Below are positions 56,601-64,000 of a stretch of 64,000 nucleotides of DNA, one piece after another. This DNA is from Linnemannia hyalina (taxonomy: Eukaryota > Mortierellomycota > Mortierellomycetes > Mortierellales > Mortierellaceae). The notes beneath the pieces were generated by a model. The model had not been told where the DNA came from. It worked only from the letters and a program-made list of their open reading frames with translations, and did not search any database. Numbering within the stretch: the stretch's first letter is position 1; each line of letters starts with the position of its first letter. The stretch spans positions 2,776,001-2,840,000 of the forward strand of contig JAHRHY010000005.1 of NCBI GenBank assembly GCA_019671135.1. Direction: 5' to 3'. The position numbers and the translations under genes were made by a program.

Positions 56601-56970
56601 AGGCGTGCAAGTAACAAAACCCGCAGACGAGAAAAATGGTGGAGTGTGTGTATATGGACATTTTTTAGTGTTATTTGGGGTGCCTGAAATGGTCAAGAGG
56701 GATCACTGAACAGCCGATGGTGTCTGAATTTGACTCTTTGACGAGAATCTCGATGCACGGCGAGGAAAGGAGAAGTCCATTGAGAACGACGGGTAGCACT
56801 GGTCAAATGATCTTTTTGCCAGCAGCGCGGCAAAAAGAAAGAGCAAAAAGCATTTCTATTCTGACAGGGTGTTTTGATTTCCATCCATGCTCCTGTTCAA
56901 ACAGGACCCTGTTAGAATTGAAAAAAGACCAAAAACATATGGCAGAATTTTTTTGAAAAACCCCTGTCAG
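53653..56970. repeat. Non-coding and low-complexity part of unit 2
   Basis: Equivalent of 45295-48616: CT-rich, (TTATTTC)n about 55480-55575, duplicated module about 55750-56225, GA tract about 56235-56510. Differs from unit 1 mainly in short indels. Confidence 0.75.
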
Positions 56971-57005
56971 ACACCCCCTGTTAATTTTGCGCTGACAGGG
57001 GGTGT
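56971..57005. repeat. 11-bp inverted repeat (unit 2)
   Basis: Same arms as 48617-48651, again about 17 bp before the Gypsy-A breakpoint. Confidence 0.85.
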
Positions 57006-57021
57006 TAGAATAACCGAGTCG

Positions 57022-57954
57022 CCTCCGCTTGTCGTCTCCGGCGATGAGGAGTACGAGGTTGAGGCCATTTTGGATTCACGGATCAGGCGCAACCACCTTG
57101 AATACTATATACATTGGAGAGGCTACCCCGTATCCGAACGAACCTGGGAACCGGCCGCCTGTGTCAAGAATTCCCCGGACCTTGTTCGCGAGTTCCATCT
57201 GCAACACCCTCACAAACCCAGCCAAAGGCCTCTTGGAACTCGGCCCTAGAGGGGGAGGTTGTCACGAGACAAGAGCTTGCTCTTGTGACTTCGCCCTAAG
57301 GAGGCCTTTCAAGTCCAAATTATCATATGGTGTTTGTTACATCTCTGCAGATCTTGACGATATCCACCGCGTCCATTAGAGGAGAGTGTATGTATGATAT
57401 CAACCATTTAAAACAACCACTGTAACATTCCTTGCGCGATTATCCTACTAAACACAACTACATTCTCCAAACAACAAAGTCTTCTTATTTTTCGCTCACC
57501 AATATCTTGAATGTGTTCATCTACTATTAAACTGTAACCCTCACTGCAAGATTCGACAGAGTAGTTCTTGTATGTGATCATCTAAAGCACTTGCACTCTC
57601 AACTGTATCTTTGTCGTGAAATACAGGGGAGAGATTACATTTTAAAAATTCTTGTGCTGTCTATTGCTATTTTATCCTATGTTCTGTTGCCGACTGTGAA
57701 GAGATATATCAGCTATGGAAGTCAACACTCCGTTCCTTGGGCTTTGGATATTTTTTATATGCTTTTTTATATCCTCTGCACATGAAGGGGCCGCTAACGA
57801 GTATAAAAGGGCCTTAGATAGCAAATCTATAGCTCTTTACTTGGTATCGCCAATACAACATACTCTATAACCTATTCCTTATACTCATTTCTTAGTCCTT
57901 GATCAAGGTTCTCTTTATCTACTTCATTCTATTGCTTGGTCTGCTTTCTTGACA
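57022..57954 (+). mobile_element. Gypsy-A 3' fragment with MITE H' (unit 2)
   Basis: Same as 48668-49600; pol end at 57249, LTR 57260-57954. Confidence 0.92.
57300..57794 (+). mobile_element. MITE copy H' (495 bp, TSD TAA)
   Basis: Flanked by TAA at 57297-57299 and 57795-57797. Copy of H. Confidence 0.93.
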
Positions 57955-59698
57955 CAAACATACTGTGGGCGTCATCAAGATCAAGATAGAGGTCATATAA
58001 AACGTGGTAACAAGAATGCACCTGTCGTTACGCGTCCCAAGTCTTCCAAGGCTTTAAAGAAGACACATACTTCTAAGTTTGTATCATCTGATGACGATAT
58101 GACTTCCGAGGATGAAGAGCCGTCCGACGATGATGATGAAGAAGGTAAAATTGCCGTCTCCTTTCCGTTGAGTCCAAAGGTAGTTGACATAACGTCCAAG
58201 AAAAATGTACCACTCGCTAATACAGGCATATGGATGCGTTATGCAACTAATCCAGTTTTTCTGTATGCAAAGAACTTTACTGTAAATGGCAAGTACATTA
58301 TTAAGCTGAAGGAAAAGGATCTCTACATTGTATTGTGTCCACCTGAGCTCATGGGCAAAAATCTTCCTGTACCGGAAATATCTGAAAAAGAGGCACGTAT
58401 ATTACAAAAGATGGGACTCCAAGAGGCAACTCCTGCAGATGTAGAAAAAATAGAAGAGTCTTCTGCTGATGATAAGAAGAAGACTCTTCGAAAGAAAAGG
58501 CCTTCAAAGATGCCCAAAAATGCAGAGCCATCTTCTAATGTAGACGTTTCTAAGGATGGAAAAGATGAACATACATTTGCACTGGCCACAACGGTGCATA
58601 ACATTAGATCAGAGTAAGACATAGCACGTGCGAAGGACAGAGGATGGATGATTCATCCTAATAACGACATGCTTGAGTATGCAACTAAGTTTACGATGAA
58701 TGGCAAGTACATTGTCAGGCTATCTGGAAAGAATACATACGTTGGCCTGTTTACGCTTGATGCTCTGCGCGGTGTTGGTGATGTTCCAGAGTTGGATATC
58801 TTGGAACGCTCCATGCTTAGCAAGATGAAACTTCAACCATTGTCTGATGAAGAGAGAAAGACGCTATTCAATGAGGAGATCGAAGTAGAAGAAGAAGTAC
58901 CAGTAGAAGGACCAACAGATAAATCCAAGGTGATATGGAAAAAACTTAACAAGTACTTGGAATATTCCGAGAATGTACTTGTAAATGGAATGCACATTCT
59001 CAAGATGCGCAAAAAAGACACTGTAATCGGCTTGATGACTGATGACCATATTGCTGCAGAGAATGTAGAGTGTCATTCTCTTAGCCAGAAGGAAAAAGAG
59101 AAGTTGTTTGCTATGGGATTTAAACCGCATGAGCATAAGCAAAGCTTGCCACAGAAAGATGAGAGCACATGTGAGGATGATAAAGATGCTGAGGGCGATA
59201 AAGATGCTGAGGGCGATAAAGATGCTGAGGATGACAAAGATGCGGTGGGGTGATAAAGATGCTGAAGATGACAAAGATGCTGAGGGTGATAACGATGCTG
59301 AGGATGACAAAGATGCTGAGGGTGATAACGATGCTGAAGATGATAAAGATGCTGAGGATGATAAAGATGCTGAGGATGTTATGTGGAAAAGGTACCCTAA
59401 AGATAAAAGCTCCTCGGTATAATCGTCATAGATAAAGACGAAATTAAATGGACAACATGTTCGTTTGACAAGAAGCATGAATATGCAACCAACTACCTTT
59501 CGACGGATGTCATCTGCTCAAGAGGTACGAAGAGGACATTATTGTTGGACTGCTGTATAAAGATACCTGCAAACGGTGACAGTAACTATAGTCGAGACAA
59601 ATTTACCAACAACAAACAAAAGCAGAAGTTAAATTGCCATGGGGTTCACGATCGAGGAATTGCCTAAATTGTACTCTCACAGATGTAAAGTTTTGGTA
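57955..59698 (+). pseudogene. Cys/His repeat gene copy in unit 3 (stop and several frameshifts)
   Basis: Same 5' truncation, 189-bp deletion and TAA (about 58615) as unit 2. In addition it has single-base length changes in G, T and A runs (about 59249, 59416, 59499, 59560, 59632), any of which may be sequencing errors. Confidence 0.85.
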
Positions 59699-59823
59699 GT
59701 TGTTGAGACAGATGAAGAGTAGATATTTTAAAAACTATCCAATTGTCAACAGTTGGCATTTGTGGTTGTATATATAGCATGAACTTTTTAAAAAATGTAA
59801 CATGTCTTCGACACTTCCACCTA

Positions 59824-60318
59824 GGAGGCCTTTCAAGTCCAAATTATCATATGGTGTTTGTTACATCTCTGCAGATCTTGACGATATCCACCGCGTCCAT
59901 TAGAGGAGAGTGTATGTATGATACCAAGCATATAAGACAACCATTGTAACATTTTTTGTTTAACTATCCTACTAAACACCAACCTATTCTCCAAACAACA
60001 AAGTCTTCTTATTTTTCGCACACCAAACTCTTGAATATGTCCATCTACTATTAACCTGTAACCCTCACTGCAAGATTCGACAGAGTAGTTCTTGTATGTG
60101 ATCATCTAAAGCACTTGTATTCTCAACTGTATCTTTGTCGTGAAATACAGGGGAGAGATTACATTTTAAAAATTCTTGTGCTGTCTATTGCTATTTTATT
60201 CTGTGTTCTGTTGCCCACTATGAAGAGATATGCCAGTTATGGAAGTCAACACTCCGTTCCTTGGACTTTGGATATTTTTTATATGCCTTTTTATATCCTC
60301 TGCACATGAAGGGGCCGC
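59824..60318 (+). mobile_element. MITE copy G'' (unit 3), subtype II
   Basis: Same position and non-matching flanks as G and G', but the inner sequence from about 59918 is subtype II (GATACCAAGCATATAAGACA) as in copies A, B, C and D, not subtype I as in G and G'. Confidence 0.9.
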
Positions 60319-60321
60319 TAA

Positions 60322-60543
60322 GTGGCCTTAAATGAAATGGCGCACGAGATTCGTCCTCGTCTCCGTTGAGATCTTCCTAGGTCAGCCAGGATGGGGCTCA
60401 GGGATGTTTTCCTTTTCCTCGTTCCTGATCCTGACCGCTGATGAGACAGAGATCCGAAGGTTGCATGCAACTGCTCTGGTTGAATTTCCATGTCGAAGCT
60501 GTTCTACGGCAGTCTCTTTAATGGATCGTGCAAGAGGCTTCAT
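60322..60543 (-). pseudogene. Tc1/mariner-like transposase relic (unit 3)
   Basis: Copy of 43609-43830 with the same stops. Confidence 0.58.
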
Positions 60544-61118
60544 GTTGATTGTTTGCTGAGCTGGGAATCGTTCGAAAGGATAAAGAAGGAGGAGCTGAAG
60601 GTGGGTGAAGGGTGAATTAGAGTGATCACAAAATAAAAGAGCGACAATAAAGAGAGAATGGATCTATGATGGCGAATTAGAAAGATTGATTCAATAGACG
60701 TCACGATCTAGAAAGATCAAAGCAACGGAGTTGAGACCGTGTGGGATCAAGTCGCTGTTCTCCACATATGCTCAAAATTCGTACTTTATAATGCGCGTTC
60801 AATTTATTGCATTCTTGATACTTGTCAGGTCTTGGGTATTCGGCCCAATAATTCTTGATGAAGAGTTGGTGCTTGGTTCGTTCAATCCCGCACAACAAAA
60901 TTAAGACATGCGTTCAACTCGTCGGCAGCTCTACCCCGCCATATGTTAGCCTACCTTAGGCAGACTATGTCACCGTGTACAATAAAATTGCATGATTAAG
61001 TAAAGTCAACGAGCGGTGGTTCCTATTGAAATCTTTTTCCCTTCTTCCTCCAAAGCTCTAACCACAATTTTGAACACCAATCCTTCCCTATCCCCATTTA
61101 CTGTCGCGCCCCCTCACA

Positions 61119-62004
61119 ATGTCTGAAGTCCCTGTTGTTTGTGATATTCTTGAAGGAACAGTTGGTGGTGACATTAATGTCATGTTCAAGTTCTTTACTG
61201 TCAAAACTAAATGCTTCTGTGGAAAGGACTTCTCCTCAAAACCCCAACTGAAGCGCCATGTTTTCGGCGCCATGGACCGACTCATATCATGCAAAGGCGA
61301 GCCGGCCTTGAGAAGCAGGCTCATGGAAGAGAGGAGTATTAAAGAACCGCTATTCGAAGCATACTTTTTGCCGCCGACAGGGGTACAGTTTAAGAAAAAA
61401 AACATTTTGATTGGAGCTGATATCATACTTCAGTTAGGTTCAAACTAAACCTCTTGAGATTTTTTTTTCCTGTTTTGTTTATTCACACGCAGCATGAGTT
61501 TCAGATGCTCAAGGCTCAGGTCCATCGAATGATTGAGTCGCAAGAACAAGCACACAAGTACTTCAAACTTCAAGAATCAAGGAAGGCCATTATGGCGCCA
61601 AAGGACGATCAAGCGCCTCCATCAGTGCACGCAACCTCCCCTCAACAAGGACAACACCCCTCCTCGCCCCTTCAAGAACACACTCCCCCGACTCAGAAGA
61701 GCCTACCCCGTCTACATCCTCATTCCAAGAAACCTCCATCTCCCACCCTTCATCTCAGCACACCTCCCTCCCCACCCACTCAACCGACGTATCGTCTGTC
61801 AGTTCCTCTTCCACTAACTCCCCCTCCCCGTCTAGTGATGGACAAAATTCACAGCACAGTGTGATGAGTTTCTCATATCCTGTCCAAACAAGCACACCAA
61901 GAAATGGGGAACGAGCTTATTCTTCCACTGCCAGCCCCAGCCCAACTTATGAATATGTTGACTCCACTCCCACTGCCAGCCCCAGCCGATCTTCAGAAAC
62001 ATAA
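61119..62004 (+). pseudogene. Hypothetical two-exon zinc-finger-like gene, frameshifted (unit 3)
   Basis: Exons 61119-61382 and 61493-62004. One G is missing near 61699 (CAGAAGAGCC against CAGAAGGAGCC), so the Ser/Pro tail changes frame and stops at about 61864. It may be a sequencing error. Confidence 0.5.
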
Positions 62005-64000
62005 CCAACAAGCAACATATAAACTTTAGTAGTAGCAATCGTAGTTCTTATTAAAAACACAATCTTTCAGCACACACGCTATTGTTTGCTTGTTCATTCG
62101 TTAACTCTCCCTCTGTTCCCCTCAGCCTCGTTCTAGTCATGGCCATGACCTGTCGCAGGAATTCCTGTTTCATCCGTAACCATACAAACAGTGAAAAATA
62201 AGGGAAGGTCTCAGCCGTACAAAGCCAAACACAGAGCACAACCAGCCAAAAAAAAATAAGGGGAATGCATGTGCATGTCTTGGACCTACACAACCAAAAC
62301 ACATGGACAACAGGGTAAACAAAACAAAACAACAGAGATCCCAATCTTTATGAGACGCTCGGTCCCAAGCCATATACAATGCAAGAGAGTATTAAGTAAA
62401 GAAGAACAACCATATGCTTTGCAAGTGTGGATCGATGATGTTAGCGGCTCTTGGTTCTCATTCCTTTCTTCTCACCTCCATCTCTTATTTTCTACGCCCA
62501 ATCTGCCGTGTCTTATGTATCTGTGATAACCAACACGTTGGTGTTGCTGTTGGGATGCAAACCTGGGAGAGCATGCGCTCGTAGAGGTTGATTGGGTAAA
62601 TCATCGGGCACGAACCATTTTGCTCAAGAAAATGGAAGAAAGACCATGGAGGAGCAAGGAAGAAAGCAGACATACATCGCCATTAGACTTTCCATCCGCG
62701 CTTTTGCAACAAGTGTTGAAGGACTATCACACCTGCCTTATCTTGTTTAAGCCTTCAGAGGTTGTCATAGACTGTTTATGCACGCTGTCTTCGTGGTGAC
62801 ATTGAACTCTTATTATTTTTGGCCTTCTCTTCATCCCTCTCCCTCTCTTCTGTTCTTCTCTCTCCCTTAAGTCTCTTATTTTTATCTTGAGTTGACGATG
62901 GACCTGGTATTTTCTTGATGTTTCACACTGTTGTTTGTGGTTCAATTGATTTTTGCTTTTTTGCATAATTTCTTGGCTAAGAAAAAGGGTATGCAGATGG
63001 TCGGAATAGCTTGCCTTGTCCGTTTGTACTCTCTGCTTCATTGGAGTGCACATGCGCGAAAGAACGCGTATGGACAGGGTGAACCTACCGGGGAATAAGA
63101 AAGGAAAGGTGATGAAAGGGAGAAGGGCAAGAGCGCCATTGTCATCAAACATGCGTACACCTCGACCCATTTGCATGGAGCTGTAACCCAAGTCTGACTT
63201 TTTGTTCCTTCCCGTATTTTAAATTGTCATACATCCATCCATCCTCCACTTTGCCTTTTGCTCTTCGAACACTCAACCCTTTTCTTTCTTTTTGCTCCTT
63301 CCTTCCCTTTCACACGCTCTCTCCCTTGTCGCTCTCTCCTTCCTTTCCCTTCACTTTTTTTTCCTTTTCTATTTGCCTCCCTCCTCGTCAACACTCCACC
63401 ATTTCTCTACTTTTGTTCAGCTTCCCTACACCCTCCTTCCCTGCTACCCCTCCTTCCCTTCCTTCCACTCCTTCCCCCTTTCCCCTCCCACCACTTCATT
63501 TGTATTATCTCCTACTTTTAGATACACCGCTCCCTCTGGTCACTCCTTCTTTGAGTACAAAATCAGAGAGGTCACATTTTTTTCCGTCAAGGTATGAGAT
63601 AGATTGAATGCATATATATAGCCGTGTGTTTAGTTCATAATAAACTGTCTATGTTGCTTATTTTGTTCATCCAGGCATAACACATTTGACAAAGAGACAA
63701 TGGAGCAAATAAGCATTGTGTGGGATCTCGAGCACAATGAAACAGTTGATTTGATTCTTTTCCCTCTTCTCTTTCTCTTTTTTCTTTTTTTATTTTCGTC
63801 TTTTTTCTTGGTCTTTTTTCTAATTTCTTATTTCTTATTTCTTATTTCTTATTTCTTCATATTCTTATTTCTTATTTCATATTTCTTATTTCTTATTTCT
63901 TATTTTCTATTTCGTACCGTGTGAATAAAAAGAAAGAACAAAGAAAGGGACGAGATATGAAAAAAGGCGAACCGAATGGCAATTCATACACAGTGAAGAG
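62005..64000. repeat. Non-coding and low-complexity part of unit 3 (cut by window end)
   Basis: Equivalent of 45295-47320, with CT-rich tract about 63250-63500 and (TTATTTC)n about 63820-63915. Confidence 0.75.

Larger units (their letters stand above)
41059..64000. repeat. Three large direct repeats of about 8.4 kb (third cut by window end)
   Basis: Unit 1 is 41059-49600, unit 2 49601-57954, unit 3 57955 to beyond 64000. Each starts CAAACATACTGTGGGCG. Units 2 and 3 start exactly at the end of a Gypsy-A LTR; unit 1 is preceded by the natural gene sequence. Unit 1 is longer by a 189-bp segment in the Cys/His gene. From about 42165 (unit 1) and 50523 (unit 2) onward the units are almost identical apart from homopolymer-length differences, while the first ~1 kb has about a dozen substitutions between unit 1 and the others. 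Confidence 0.93.

Overview
The window is a transposon-dense stretch of a fungal nuclear genome. Supporting signs are chromodomain Ty3/gypsy retrotransposons (chromoviruses), a pogo/CENP-B-like transposase with short GT-AG introns, a DUF6589-like gene facing a RecQ-type helicase fragment, and introns with fungal-style branch sites. I cannot place it more precisely; a Mucoromycota or basidiomycete fungus would both fit. I see no bacterial-style operons, no rRNA, no convincing tRNA and no CRISPR array. Almost every gene belongs to a mobile element or has been broken by one.

Layout. 1-4194: 3' part of a Gypsy-A chromovirus, split by a 495-bp MITE. 5270-5466: solo Gypsy-A LTR. 5641-8548: DUF6589-like gene broken by a solo Gypsy-B LTR and a frameshift, convergent with a RecQ helicase C-terminal fragment (8560-9481). 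9762-15828: Gypsy-C chromovirus on the minus strand, with a mutated RT active site and a frameshift. 16465-19612: pogo-like DNA transposon, split by a solo LTR that is itself split by a MITE. 19637-31107: a nest of Gypsy-D, a second Gypsy-D-like fragment, Gypsy-B copy 2 and Gypsy-A copy 2, with MITEs C, D and E. 31737-33020: intact PIF/Harbinger/IS5-like DDE transposase beside MITE F. 33741-42987: an unfamiliar 740-codon gene (Cys/His N-terminus, four ~65-aa repeats, acidic tracts) split by a complete Gypsy-B with identical LTRs (33995-41013, TSD ACAAC). 41059-64000: large direct repeats of about 8.4 kb, three units, the last cut by the window end. Each unit carries the 3' part of the Cys/His gene, MITE G, a Tc1-like relic and a two-exon zinc-finger-like gene; units 1 and 2 also contain a Gypsy-A 3' end with MITE H in its LTR.

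The unifying feature is a family of eleven MITEs, every one exactly 495 bp, with imperfect terminal inverted repeats and 3-bp A/T target duplications. They sit mostly inside other transposons, were apparently carried along by at least one retrotransposon, and lie at rearrangement breakpoints (copies F and G have non-matching flanks). The Harbinger-like transposase is a plausible source of mobilisation, but this is inference. Several single-base homopolymer differences in the third repeat unit look like sequencing errors, so frameshifts there should be read with caution.
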